This document shows positions 16,570 through 24,999 of a DNA stretch of 64,000 bases, piece after piece. The stretch covers positions 1 to 64,000 of the forward strand of contig JAPKMP010000010.1 of assembly GCA_026645935.1 (NCBI GenBank), read 5' to 3'. Source of the DNA: Candidatus Villigracilaceae bacterium (lineage in GTDB: Bacteria; Chloroflexota; Anaerolineae; Anaerolineales; Villigracilaceae). The notes beneath the pieces were generated by a model that was not told the origin of the DNA, did no database searches, and saw nothing but the letters and a program-made list of their open reading frames with translations. Within the stretch, counting starts at the first letter, position 1. Each line of letters opens with the position of its first letter. Made by a program: the position numbers and the translations under genes.

Positions 16570-18195
16570 CTATTTGTCACTTATCACTTCTGCCAGCACC
16601 CCCAGCTCGGCAAGTTCCGCCAACACTTTATGGATGGCTCCGCTTTTGACAACCACTGCGGTCGGGCTGAGGAGTTCGCCAAGGAATTTCCCCGCCTTCG
16701 ACTTTCGCATCTCTTCCATAATCTCGGACCTGCTGACTCTTAGCACATGCAGACTCTCCACCCGGGCCTCGGGTCCGTTCGCATCCCAGCGCTTCAATGC
16801 CTTGACCAATGCAGGCGGGACCGAGCCGTTCGTGTACTTGACCAGCATCGCAAGTAACTGCTCGGCTTTCAATCCCTGTTCGCTGGCGCGTTTCAATGAT
16901 TCAGCCGAAATGCGGTAAAAATATTCATCACTCTTTGGCTCATCCCACTCGCAGAACCGCGCCAGTTGATAGCGCACTGCGCGCGAAAACAAACGCGGGA
17001 CAGTGATCCTTCCAGTGGAAGTGGTGATGATCTTGTTGTCTTTGCTCCTGCTGCCGTCCCCGGCGCCATGAGCAGGGCGAAACGCCGTCGCTTCTTTGTC
17101 CTCCTCCGGCGACGCCAGATCAGCCTGCCCCAGCCAATGAAGTGTTTGAATGACATATTTCACCAACGCGCCATCCACTGAATCCCAATACGCGAATCCG
17201 CGCAGGTAGGTGCCGTCCGATTCGCGCCTGATAAACCAGGAGTCGTAATCTCCGGCGGGACGTTGGAAATCCGGATATTTTTCCTTGACTGCTTTAACGA
17301 AGGCTGGAATGCTCCACCACTTGCCTTGTGGGATGTCGCTGATGAGATTTGTCAAGAAATCGCGTGTCACTTGCGGCTGATTCTTCCATTCGCCCTCACA
17401 GACGATGCCGGGGATCAAACGCAATTCATCGAAGGTGGTAGAGCCGAGCCAGACGTTATAGAGCATGTCCAAAGCTTCTGCGCGGGGGACTTCGAGAAAT
17501 TTTTTGACGGCTTCGGGATGTAATCCCTTGTCTTTGATAAGACCGGCTGTTTCAAGTAACTTTTGCAGGTCAGGCTTCAAGTGCAACGCGCCTTTTTCTT
17601 CGCCAATACGCAATGCAGCCAGGTAGGTGGTTGCATTGTCGAGGATGTGGTCGGTGGCGGGAATCTCGAAGGCTTTTTCGATGGGCGTGGCTGGGCGGCC
17701 CAACGGCTCGTTTTGACTCCTGCCCCTCTTCGGCGTAATTGCGGCGGCGTCTTTGTCATGCCCCTCCCCGCCAATGATCTCGAGCAAATCCTCGGGGATG
17801 TAGGCGAACTCCTGCGCGCCCTTTTCGGTATCGAAGAATGCTTTGGCGATCAAGCCGTGATAATACAAAACTTCTGCGATGGAAACAGGCTTAAGGTGCG
17901 GACGTTCGCGGTCGCGTTTGCCTGAACCCATCTCGCGGATCTCGCCGTATTTGCGTGTGAAGATCGTCCATTCGATTTTTCCATCTGCGGCGGCGAGTTC
18001 GTTCAGCGCGGAGCGGGCGTCGGCGGGGAGAACCTCCAGGGTTTCGGAGACAGTTTCAAGGTCCAGCAAAGAGGCGCAGATTTCTTCAAGGGCCGATTCA
18101 ACGCCGGCGGATTCCAATTCCAATCCCCATAATTCAGCGATGATGCGTAGATGTCCGATATCGGCTCTTTGAAGACTTTGCTCGAGGGTGGGCAT
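16570..18195 (-). CDS. XPB/Ssl2 N-terminal-like (helicase-associated) protein
   Basis: 541 residues without Walker motifs, so not a helicase itself. The C-terminal part (about 395-541: TGRITVPRLFSRAVRYQLARF, AELAELGVLAEV) resembles the helicase XPB/Ssl2 N-terminal domain (Helicase_C_3) proteins of actinobacteria and Chloroflexota; the N-terminal half carries winged-helix-like segments. It may be a DNA-binding or repair accessory factor. A TAGAAT box six bases before the ATG suggests leaderless translation. A Ser/Lys/Asp-rich linker lies near 365-385. Confidence 0.65.
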   Translation of the reverse strand: MPTLEQSLQRADIGHLRIIAELWGLELESAGVESALEEICASLLDLETVSETLEVLPADARSALNELAAADGKIEWTIFTRKYGEIREMGSGKRDRERPHLKPVSIAEVLYYHGLIAKAFFDTEKGAQEFAYIPEDLLEIIGGEGHDKDAAAITPKRGRSQNEPLGRPATPIEKAFEIPATDHILDNATTYLAALRIGEEKGALHLKPDLQKLLETAGLIKDKGLHPEAVKKFLEVPRAEALDMLYNVWLGSTTFDELRLIPGIVCEGEWKNQPQVTRDFLTNLISDIPQGKWWSIPAFVKAVKEKYPDFQRPAGDYDSWFIRRESDGTYLRGFAYWDSVDGALVKYVIQTLHWLGQADLASPEEDKEATAFRPAHGAGDGSRSKDNKIITTSTGRITVPRLFSRAVRYQLARFCEWDEPKSDEYFYRISAESLKRASEQGLKAEQLLAMLVKYTNGSVPPALVKALKRWDANGPEARVESLHVLRVSRSEIMEEMRKSKAGKFLGELLSPTAVVVKSGAIHKVLAELAELGVLAEVISDK

Positions 18196-18263
18196 GGCTG
18201 GATTCTAACATCCTGCGTAGCGAATTTGCATTTCAGGGTTTTTACTGGCAAAGGAGATACACC

Positions 18264-18770
18264 ATGACTTTATTGTTTTCGACTCTGCGGGTGCTACATA
18301 TAATATCTGGCATACTTTGGGCGGGCGGGGCAATCGCGATGTATTTTTTCATCGTCCCGACCATCGGCGCGACGGGCGATTCGGGCAAGCAGTTTGCCGG
18401 GCATTTGATGGGCAGGACGCGTTTTACTCCATTCATGATGATCGTCGGTGCGACAACTGTGGTTGCGGGTACGATCCTGTATGGGATCGATTCGAACTGG
18501 TTCCAATCCGCCTGGATGAGGACGCCGACAGGCATTGGGTTCGGGACGGGCGCAACAGCCGGCATACTGGCTTTTATCTTTGGCGTGATGGTGGGCAATA
18601 CGAATAAGGCGTTGGCGGCTTTGGGGGCGCAGATTCAAGGGAAGCCCACCCCGGAGCAGATGTCTGCATTGCAGGCGCTTCAGAAGCGCCAGGCGCTGGT
18701 TGGCAGATTAAATGCATACTTCATCATGATTTCGATCTTTTTCATGGCATCGGCGCGCATGTTTGGATAG
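18264..18770 (+). CDS. Four-helix integral membrane protein, DUF2269/CopD-like
   Basis: 168 residues with four transmembrane helices. The first helix holds LRVLHIISGILWAGGAIAMYFF, typical of DUF2269 and CopD-like proteins where the His may bind heme or metal. The start has an AAAGGAGAT site. It stands alone between divergent neighbours and is followed by a palindromic repeat and a terminator. Function unknown. Confidence 0.7.
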   Translation: MTLLFSTLRVLHIISGILWAGGAIAMYFFIVPTIGATGDSGKQFAGHLMGRTRFTPFMMIVGATTVVAGTILYGIDSNWFQSAWMRTPTGIGFGTGATAGILAFIFGVMVGNTNKALAALGAQIQGKPTPEQMSALQALQKRQALVGRLNAYFIMISIFFMASARMFG

Positions 18771-18811
18771 TCCTTCAACGAAATAGACATGATCGGAAAT
18801 AATATATGAGA

Positions 18812-18889
18812 TTGTCATTTCGAGCGCCAGCGAGAAATCTTTGCCCAATCGAACCAGATTTCTCCTCGCTTCGCTCGTCGAAATGACAA
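18812..18889. repeat. Long palindromic repeat, variant TTGTCATTTCGAG (copy 2)
   Basis: Inverted ends TTGTCATTT/AAATGACAA with inner GAGAAATCT/AGATTTCTC arms. The 18771-18973 gap holds this and a terminator. Confidence 0.8.
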
Positions 18890-18941
18890 ATCCAACAAAA
18901 AAAATAAATCCCAATTCCTATTTCCGATAAAGTCTAATAGG

Positions 18942-18974
18942 AAACAGCGGCTGAAAATCAGCCGCTGTTTTGTT
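18942..18974 (+). terminator. Terminator hairpin
   Basis: A perfect 13-bp stem (18942-18954 with 18958-18970), a three-base loop and TTGTTT following on the plus strand. It serves the gene ending at 18770 and overlaps the stop region of the convergent lipid kinase. Confidence 0.8.
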
Positions 18975-19897
18975 TAACCGTGTACCACTCTCAACGCTTG
19001 GGGCAATATTTCGAAACTTGCCTTTTTGAGGTTGCTTCCGAAACTGGTGAAGATCTCCCCGTCGGCATGGATGTAGAGCGGCAGGCTCGAGGTGATGGAC
19101 ATTTTTTTGAATTCGCCCATGCGAATCTGTTTGAAGCGCATGTGCGTTCCGCTCATGAACTCGGGCACGAGGCGGAACATCATGGCGCGCGAAACCTTGG
19201 TGACGGCAACGCTTTCCATTTTGCCGTCGTCGTTCTTTGAATCGGGAGAGAGCATGAAGCCGCCGCCTTCACGGGGACCGTTGCACAGCGTGAGCATGAG
19301 CAGTTCGTCGTCCCAGTTCCCGCTGTCTGCTTCGACATGCACGCGCGCCGGGTTGTGGTTGAGGAGGATGGTTTGAATGACCGCCGTGAGATACATCAGA
19401 AAGCCTTTGACGATGGGCAGTTTATGCGAGCGGATGGTCACGACCGCGTCGAAACCGATGCCGAGTGTGTTGTCGAAATATTCCCTGCGCCCGTGCTCGT
19501 CGGTCATCAAGCCAATGTCCACGGGTTTGACGACTTCCGCTTTGAGGGCATGCGCAAGCGCATGGTCGGCTTTTTGTGCGATGCCGATGGAATAGGCAAA
19601 GTCGTTGCCCGAGCCGATGGGGACAACGCCCATCACGGGTCGTTTCTCCGCCGGGATCTGCATCAGGCCATTCGTCACCTCATGCGCCGTACCGTCCCCG
19701 CCCATGGCGATGACCATGTCGCATCCCTCCTCTGCGGCCTGCCTGGCAAGTTCGATGGCGTGTGTGGGATAGACGGTCCCGCTCCAGGTGAGATCGCCTT
19801 TGAATTCCTGCGCAATGGGGCGCAGGTCGTTGGCGGTCTTCCAGGCGCGGCCCATGTCTGCCATGGGATTGAGAATCAACTTGACTTTGCGGGGCAT
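18974..19897 (-). CDS. Diacylglycerol/lipid kinase family protein
   Basis: A DagK/YegS/sphingosine-kinase-fold enzyme of 307 residues, expected to phosphorylate a membrane lipid with ATP. The nucleotide motif VIAMGGDGTAHEVTNGLM (about 63-80) and the GSGNDFAYSIGI stretch (about 98-109) are diagnostic, and KLILNPMADMG is the usual N-terminal strand. The start has an AGGAG site. The GGDEF gene is directly upstream on the same strand (67 bases), so they may be co-transcribed. It could make phosphatidic acid or act on another lipid. Confidence 0.88.
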   Translation of the reverse strand: MPRKVKLILNPMADMGRAWKTANDLRPIAQEFKGDLTWSGTVYPTHAIELARQAAEEGCDMVIAMGGDGTAHEVTNGLMQIPAEKRPVMGVVPIGSGNDFAYSIGIAQKADHALAHALKAEVVKPVDIGLMTDEHGRREYFDNTLGIGFDAVVTIRSHKLPIVKGFLMYLTAVIQTILLNHNPARVHVEADSGNWDDELLMLTLCNGPREGGGFMLSPDSKNDDGKMESVAVTKVSRAMMFRLVPEFMSGTHMRFKQIRMGEFKKMSITSSLPLYIHADGEIFTSFGSNLKKASFEILPQALRVVHG

Positions 19898-19963
19898 CGG
19901 CGTTCTCCTGAGCTTGTTTATGGATATAACCCCGGCTTTGGGGCTTTGTTTCCCCCAAAAAGC

Positions 19964-21259
19964 TTATGCCGTTTCCTTGGCCTTGAGCGGATTTAATTTT
20001 CCCGTGACCCCCTTGGCAAGGGTAAATTGCCCCCGGTTGTACTTCTTGGCGTGATATAAAGCCGAATCTGCGGCGCGGAGCAGGTCGCTTGGGTTGAGCG
20101 CGTGGGTCGGGTACACGGCGATGCCCGCCGTAATGCCCAGCTTCATTTCCTTTCCGGCTGGGAACGGGAAGCGGTATTCGCTCATCAATTCGATCACTTT
20201 TCTCGTGACCGTTTGTGCCGCCTCGATGTCGGTGCTCCGCATGACCAGGGTCAGTTCGTCGCCTCCGTATCGCGCCAGGAAATCGGAACTGCGCATCCGT
20301 TGGGCGAGGAAGTTGAAAAGTGAATAAAGCAATTCGTCGCCTACATTGTGACCGAAACTATCGTTCACCGCCTTGAAGCCATCCAGGTCCATCATCACGA
20401 CCGTGAAGGGCATGCCGGTCTGTTGGGCAAGCCGCCATTCTTCCTGCAGGCGCTCATCCAGGGCGCGGCGGTTGGGTAGCCCGGTTACGCTGTCGGTGTT
20501 CGCCATTTGACTCAGGCGTTTATAGAGGCGGGCATTGTAGATCGCAACCGCCGCCTGGTCAGCCAGCAGATTGATCAATCGCAATTCCGAGCGGGAAAAC
20601 CTGCCCGTTACTGTCCGTGACAAGTTCATGACACCCAGGATCTCATCTTTGAATTTGAGCGGGATGCCGATGATCGAACCGGACCAGTCAGCCGGCCTGT
20701 CCTTGTAGATCGGGTGCGTGGACATATCTTCGACTGTGATCGGTTTGCCTGTCTTGACGACGGAATGGGTCAGTCCTCCCTTGCGCGGCGTGGAAATGGG
20801 CTTATTTCTCTCTCCATTGACATTCAGGGACGCGCCGAATTCGAGCGCGCCACGATCGAACAGGTAGAAATGCACCGCGTGCGCATTTTTGACCAGGTTC
20901 ATGGCTTCCGTCACCATGGCATCCAGCACTTTTTGCAGATCCAGGTTCGAGGTCAGGTTGAGGCTGATGCGCTGAAGCGCATCCAGTTCGTCCGCCTGAT
21001 GTTTGACGGTGGACATCAGCGAATGTTTCGAGATGATCTCCTGTGTGATCGGCTTGACGTTATCGCCTTCGGTTTTCTGCGGATCGGGGAATCGTTCGCG
21101 CGCCTCGATCAGGACCTGGATCAACTTCAGGATGGCTTTCTTTTCCTCGGGCGGGATGGAATTGTCATGGGAAATGATCTCCCACGCGCGTGAGAAAACC
21201 GTCTCGTTTTTTTTCTGATTTCCGTCCATTTCGTTAAGTGATATATCCAGGAATGGCAT
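19964..21259 (-). CDS. GAF-GGDEF diguanylate cyclase
   Basis: 431 residues. The N-terminal helical part is followed by a GAF domain (about 95-240, ALQRISLNLTSNLDLQKVL to LADQAAVAIYNARLY) and a GGDEF domain (about 255-415). The active site reads YGGDEL rather than GGDEF, still with the catalytic acidic residues. An RxxD inhibitory site (RSSD) lies five residues earlier, so product feedback is likely. It would make cyclic di-GMP. ATG 21259 is preferred because a TATAAT lies 18 bases upstream. Confidence 0.9.
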   Translation of the reverse strand: MPFLDISLNEMDGNQKKNETVFSRAWEIISHDNSIPPEEKKAILKLIQVLIEARERFPDPQKTEGDNVKPITQEIISKHSLMSTVKHQADELDALQRISLNLTSNLDLQKVLDAMVTEAMNLVKNAHAVHFYLFDRGALEFGASLNVNGERNKPISTPRKGGLTHSVVKTGKPITVEDMSTHPIYKDRPADWSGSIIGIPLKFKDEILGVMNLSRTVTGRFSRSELRLINLLADQAAVAIYNARLYKRLSQMANTDSVTGLPNRRALDERLQEEWRLAQQTGMPFTVVMMDLDGFKAVNDSFGHNVGDELLYSLFNFLAQRMRSSDFLARYGGDELTLVMRSTDIEAAQTVTRKVIELMSEYRFPFPAGKEMKLGITAGIAVYPTHALNPSDLLRAADSALYHAKKYNRGQFTLAKGVTGKLNPLKAKETA

Positions 21260-21277
21260 ACACGAGCCCTTTGGGCT

Positions 21278-21283
21278 ATTATA
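21278..21283 (-). promoter_or_regulatory. -10 box of the GAF-GGDEF gene
   Basis: TATAAT on the minus strand; the short leader contains an AGCCC-AAA-GGGCT hairpin before ATG 21259, which could affect translation. Confidence 0.5.
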
Positions 21284-21359
21284 CACTTTCAATCTCGATG
21301 GCGAGTGCTGAATATGGTCTGTGTTAGAATGACTTTAATTCGTTTTCATTGAGGTTCAT

Positions 21360-22172
21360 GTGTCTGATTCATCCAAATCTGTCGATGCAGCGCGGGGAAA
21401 GCCTGCTCCCGCCACGCCTCTCAGTGCCCGCCGCCGCGCTCTGGTGATCGGCGCTTCGGAGGGTATGGGCGCGGTACTTTCCCGGAAACTTGCCGGGGAG
21501 GGATATACAGTGGCGTTGGTGGCCCGTCAGAAGGACAAACTGAACGCTTTGTGCGCCGAGATGAATGCGGGCGGCGAAAGGCTTGCGCTGGCGTATCCCC
21601 ATGACGTGACCAAATACAAGGAAGTTCCGGCTTTGCTTCGCCGGATCGTCGCCGACATGGGCGGGTTGGATGTCGTCGTCTTCCTTGCGGGGGTGAACCA
21701 TCCGCCCGGCGGAATGGATAAATACAATTTCGAAAACGACCGCCAGATGGTGGAAACCAACCTCATTGGCGCGATGGCATGGCTCACCCCGGTCGCTGAA
21801 ATGTTCCAAAACGCAAAAACCGGGCAGATCGTCGGCATCGGTTCGGTCGCAGGCGACCGCGGGCGCGTGGGCAACCCCGGCTATAACACTTCGAAAGGCG
21901 GCTTGCATGTATATCTCGAAGCGCTGCGCAACCGGTTGACGCGCCACGGCGTGAATGTGCTGACCGTCAAACCGGGGTTTGTCAAAACAGAAATGCTCAA
22001 AGCCGCGGTTGGACCAACCCCCTTTGCCATCCCTGCCGAAAAAGCGGCGGATGACATCTACAAAGCCATGCGCAGGCGGAGGCAAACCGTTTATACGCCT
22101 TTCTTCTGGTCGTATATCATGTTCGTCATCCGGCATATTCCATCTTTCATTTTCAGGCGGATGTCTTTCTAA
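21360..22172 (+). CDS. SDR oxidoreductase, DprE2-like
   Basis: A classical short-chain dehydrogenase of 270 residues: NAD(P) site VIGASEGMGAVLSRKL (about 29-44), catalytic Ser in IGSVAGDRG, YNTSKGG (Tyr-x3-Lys, about 179-185). The C-terminal tail (about 240-270) is basic and hydrophobic and ends FIFRRMSF, suiting membrane association. It starts with GTG after TTGAGGTTC. The next gene is a DprE1-like flavoprotein; in mycobacteria DprE2 reduces the keto intermediate made by DprE1. The pairing suggests a similar two-step sugar epimerisation here; this is inference. Confidence 0.8.
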   Translation: MSDSSKSVDAARGKPAPATPLSARRRALVIGASEGMGAVLSRKLAGEGYTVALVARQKDKLNALCAEMNAGGERLALAYPHDVTKYKEVPALLRRIVADMGGLDVVVFLAGVNHPPGGMDKYNFENDRQMVETNLIGAMAWLTPVAEMFQNAKTGQIVGIGSVAGDRGRVGNPGYNTSKGGLHVYLEALRNRLTRHGVNVLTVKPGFVKTEMLKAAVGPTPFAIPAEKAADDIYKAMRRRRQTVYTPFFWSYIMFVIRHIPSFIFRRMSF

Positions 22173-22178
22173 CGATAA

Positions 22179-22211
22179 AAACCTGACAGGTCTTCAATAC
22201 CTGTCAGGTTT
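22179..22211. repeat. CTGACAGGT palindrome between SDR and flavoprotein genes
   Basis: A perfect 13-bp inverted repeat AAACCTGACAGGT/ACCTGTCAGGTTT with a seven-base loop. A close relative is at 40106-40136. As an RNA hairpin, it lies between two genes of a probable operon and could lower expression of the second. Confidence 0.8.
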
Positions 22212-22222
22212 CATGAACAACC

Positions 22223-23617
22223 ATGTTCAATACATTCAAACAATTCGACAACTTCGGTCATTCATTGAACGCGCCCGGGTATCACATCCAGGCGCGCACT
22301 GCCGACGATATCCTTTCCGCGTTCGATCTCGCCAAAAAACACGGGCTCACCGTCACCGCGCGCGGAGCGGGACGCAGTTACAACGACGCCGCGCTCAACG
22401 GCGGCGGCATCGTGCTGGATATGTCGGCGATGAATCTGATCCAGTCGTGGAATCCAGCCACCGGCGTGGTGCGAGCCGAGTCCGGCGTCACGCTCGAGCA
22501 GCTCTGGCAGAAAGTCGAACCCGACGGCTGGTGGCCCCCCGTCGTCTCCGGGACGATGAAAACGACGCTGGGCGGTTGTCTTTCCGCGAACATTCACGGT
22601 AAAAACAATTTCAAGATGGGCACGTTCGGCGAACACGTCATTGAGTTCACAGCGATCCTGCCCACCGGCGCGGAGGTGACATGTTCCCCAAAATTCAACG
22701 CGGACCTTTTCCACGCGATGATCAGCGGATACGGGTTGCTCGGCATCTTCACTTCTGTGACCATGAAGATGAAACGCCTCCATTCCGGACTTTTGACCGT
22801 GGATGCGTTCCCCGTGCCGAATCTCAGCCGACACCTTTCCGCATTGCATGACGGCGCGCCGAACAACGATTACATCGTCGGCTGGCTCGATACGTTTGCA
22901 GGCGGGCGTTCACTTGGACGCGGACAGATCCACGCCGCGCGATATTTGCACGAAGGTGAGGATAAGAAACCGGGCGAGACAATGAAGTTGAAGAACCAAA
23001 TTTTGCCGCCCTATATCTTCGGCGTCTTTCCAAAATCCCTTCTTTATCATTTCATGAAACCGTTCGCGAATAATCTTGGCTGGTCGCTGGTGAACCTGGC
23101 GAAGTATGCTGCGTCGTTGCGGACTCACACCTTCCGCCAGGCGCATGCGGCGTTTCACTTCCTTTTGGATTATGTGCCGAACTGGGAGCTATCCTATGGG
23201 CGCGGCGGGTTGATCCAATATCAATCCTTCCTGCCCAAAGAGACCGCCGAAGCCGCGTGGACGGAGATCATCACGCTCTCGAAGAAGCGCGGCATGCCCT
23301 CCTACCTCGGCGTGACCAAACGCCACCGACCCGATAAATTTTTGCTCACCCACGCCGTGGACGGCTTCTCCTTTGCGATGGATTTCAGAGTAACGCGCTC
23401 GAACCAAGCCAAAATGCGCGAGATGCTTTTCGAGTTCGACAGAATCGTCCTTGACAACGGCGGTCGCTTCTACTTCGCCAAGAACAGCGAGACCACCGCC
23501 GAAACCGCGCTGGCTTTCTACGGCGAAGAGACTGTCAAGAAATTCAAGCGTCTCAAGAAGCGCTGCGACCCGAACGGGCTATTGGAATCGGATTTGTATC
23601 GCAGGATATTTGAATAA
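22223..23617 (+). CDS. FAD-binding oxidoreductase, DprE1-like
   Basis: A 464-residue VAO-type flavoprotein. The FAD domain has VTARGAGRSYNDAALNGGGI (about 49-68) and GGCLSANIHGKNNFKMGTFG (about 117-136), matching decaprenylphosphoryl-ribose oxidase DprE1; later parts (LGRGQIHAARY, IQYQSFLPKE, FYFAKNSETTAE) also align. At the place of the mycobacterial benzothiazinone-reactive Cys the local sequence is FSFAMDF, apparently Ala. It would oxidise the C2 hydroxyl of a lipid-linked pentose or a related sugar. Aldonolactone oxidases are the main alternative. Confidence 0.82.
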   Translation: MFNTFKQFDNFGHSLNAPGYHIQARTADDILSAFDLAKKHGLTVTARGAGRSYNDAALNGGGIVLDMSAMNLIQSWNPATGVVRAESGVTLEQLWQKVEPDGWWPPVVSGTMKTTLGGCLSANIHGKNNFKMGTFGEHVIEFTAILPTGAEVTCSPKFNADLFHAMISGYGLLGIFTSVTMKMKRLHSGLLTVDAFPVPNLSRHLSALHDGAPNNDYIVGWLDTFAGGRSLGRGQIHAARYLHEGEDKKPGETMKLKNQILPPYIFGVFPKSLLYHFMKPFANNLGWSLVNLAKYAASLRTHTFRQAHAAFHFLLDYVPNWELSYGRGGLIQYQSFLPKETAEAAWTEIITLSKKRGMPSYLGVTKRHRPDKFLLTHAVDGFSFAMDFRVTRSNQAKMREMLFEFDRIVLDNGGRFYFAKNSETTAETALAFYGEETVKKFKRLKKRCDPNGLLESDLYRRIFE

Positions 23618-23717
23618 CCTTCACTCATTATGTTTCACTTTTCACGCGATGTTTGAAGAGTGAAACGTGAAATACAATCACATCTCGTTATTCGTCCCTC
23701 GTTATCCCTTTACTGTT

Positions 23718-24467
23718 ATGTCTCTTGAAATTCACGACCTCGGTTTGATCGATTACGAATCTGCCTGGAAGCTGCAAGACGAATATGCGGCGCAGATCGC
23801 GGAAGGGAAACGCCTGCCGACCCTGCTATTGCTCGAACATCCGCACGTCTACACCTTCGGGCGCAAGGGGAACGCGGATAATTTACTCTGGAATGAAACT
23901 CAACTAAAAGAAAAGGGAATCTCCACTCACTGGGTAGACCGCGGCGGCGACGTGACCTATCACGGACCCGGTCAGTTGGTGGGTTATCCGTTAATTGGAC
24001 TGCAACGTCTTATCATCCCCGGTGGGGACCCGACATTGCAGAGCCGAAGTCGGGAGACTTCGGACTCAGTTCACATTCCCCAGGCTGACTATGTTGGCTA
24101 CATCCGCAAATTGGAAGAGATGCTTATCGGCGTCTTGATGGGATACGGCATTGCCAGCGGGCAGATCCCCGGCAAGACCGGCGTGTGGATTCAAGCCGAC
24201 GTCCACTCGCGCTGTCCGCGCTGTAAGCCCGAAGACCGCAGGAAACCCGCCAAAATCGCCGCCATCGGCGTCAAAGTGGACGTGAACGGCGTGACGCGAC
24301 ACGGCTTTGCATTGAATGTAAATCCCGATATGGATTACTGGAACGGCATCATCCCCTGCGGTCTACCAGAGCCAGTCGTTTCTCTGGCAGACTTACTAGA
24401 CCCTGTCCCTTCGATGGCGGATGTGAAAAGGGTTGTCTCAAAGGAATTTTCCAAAATCTTTGAGTAG
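23718..24467 (+). CDS. lipB: Octanoyltransferase with inserted segments
   Basis: Moves octanoate from ACP to lipoyl domains, the first step of lipoate synthesis. Signatures: LLLLEHPHVYTFGRKG, VDRGGDVTYHGPGQLVGYP, and the catalytic Lys/Cys pair in KIAAIGVK and IIPCGLPEP. Two stretches are unusual: about 20 extra residues between PLIGLQ and YIRKLEE, encoded by a hairpin-forming DNA segment (24041-24067), and a CPRCKPEDRRK insert before the Lys motif. ATG 23718 is chosen from homology; an in-frame GTG at 23667 is possible. The TAG stop is inside a palindrome. Confidence 0.92.
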   Translation: MSLEIHDLGLIDYESAWKLQDEYAAQIAEGKRLPTLLLLEHPHVYTFGRKGNADNLLWNETQLKEKGISTHWVDRGGDVTYHGPGQLVGYPLIGLQRLIIPGGDPTLQSRSRETSDSVHIPQADYVGYIRKLEEMLIGVLMGYGIASGQIPGKTGVWIQADVHSRCPRCKPEDRRKPAKIAAIGVKVDVNGVTRHGFALNVNPDMDYWNGIIPCGLPEPVVSLADLLDPVPSMADVKRVVSKEFSKIFE

Positions 24468-24491
24468 GGACACGATATATCGTGTCCCTAC
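24464..24491. repeat. GTAGGG palindrome overlapping the lipB stop codon
   Basis: A perfect 28-base palindrome (GTAGGGACACGATA and its complement); bases 24465-24467 are the lipB TAG. It is followed by CTATTTTTAG and may also act as a terminator. Related palindromes: 24867-24899, 24961-24987, 61094-61120. Confidence 0.9.
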
Positions 24492-24496
24492 TATTT

Positions 24497-24844
24497 TTAG
24501 AACACCAACAAAATCACCAACGCCAAAATGGCAGGGACAGCCTGAATATAAAAGATGCGCTTGCTCACCGTGAACGCACCAAAGATCCCTGCAATGATGA
24601 CACAACTGAGGAAGAAAATTTTCACCGGGTCGCCTGCGAACAGCCCCCATATCAGACCGGCGGCGAGGAAGCCGTTGTATAGTCCCTGATTCATGGCGAG
24701 GGTCTTCGACTGTTTGGCTTGCTCCTCCGTCATGCGAAAGGATTTCATCCCGCGCGGCTTATCCCATAGAAACATTTCAAGATAGAGGAAGAAGAAGTGC
24801 AAGAGAGCGACGATGACGATAAGAATGTCTGATACGAGTTTCAT
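24497..24844 (-). CDS. DUF1304 membrane protein
   Basis: 115 residues, four transmembrane helices. LHFFFLYLEMFLWDKPRG in the first helix and NQGLYNGFLAAGLIWG in the third are the DUF1304 hallmarks. ATG 24844 is chosen for the AGGAAA site. It is flanked on both sides by GTAGG-type palindromes and runs against its neighbours. Function unknown. Confidence 0.85.
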   Translation of the reverse strand: MKLVSDILIVIVALLHFFFLYLEMFLWDKPRGMKSFRMTEEQAKQSKTLAMNQGLYNGFLAAGLIWGLFAGDPVKIFFLSCVIIAGIFGAFTVSKRIFYIQAVPAILALVILLVF

Positions 24845-24866
24845 GAGGTTTTCCTGTGGCAATAAA

Positions 24867-24899
24867 ATTGTAGGTCACGCTTCAAGCGTGACCTACAAT
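24867..24899. repeat. GTAGG-type palindrome
   Basis: 16-base arms around a single central base (ATTGTAGGTCACGCTT and complement), just upstream of the DUF1304 gene. Confidence 0.9.
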
Positions 24900-24960
24900 G
24901 TACAGTATAGCAGACTCTAAAAACAGAACAAAAATTCTGTTATACTGACCGCAATGAATT

Positions 24961-24987
24961 GTAGGGGCGAGGTCACCTCGCCCCTAC
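24961..24987. repeat. GTAGG-type palindrome before radA
   Basis: 13-base arms GTAGGGGCGAGGT/ACCTCGCCCCTAC around one base, ending right before the radA ribosome site TTGAGGAAT. In RNA it would form a hairpin in the radA leader. Confidence 0.9.
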
Positions 24988-24999
24988 TTGAGGAATCTT

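Noticed and set aside
24910-24945. LexA-type box in the radA promoter
   Set aside because: The inverted repeat is CAGAA-N6-TTCTG, not GAAC-N4-GTTC, and the expected -35 is poor.
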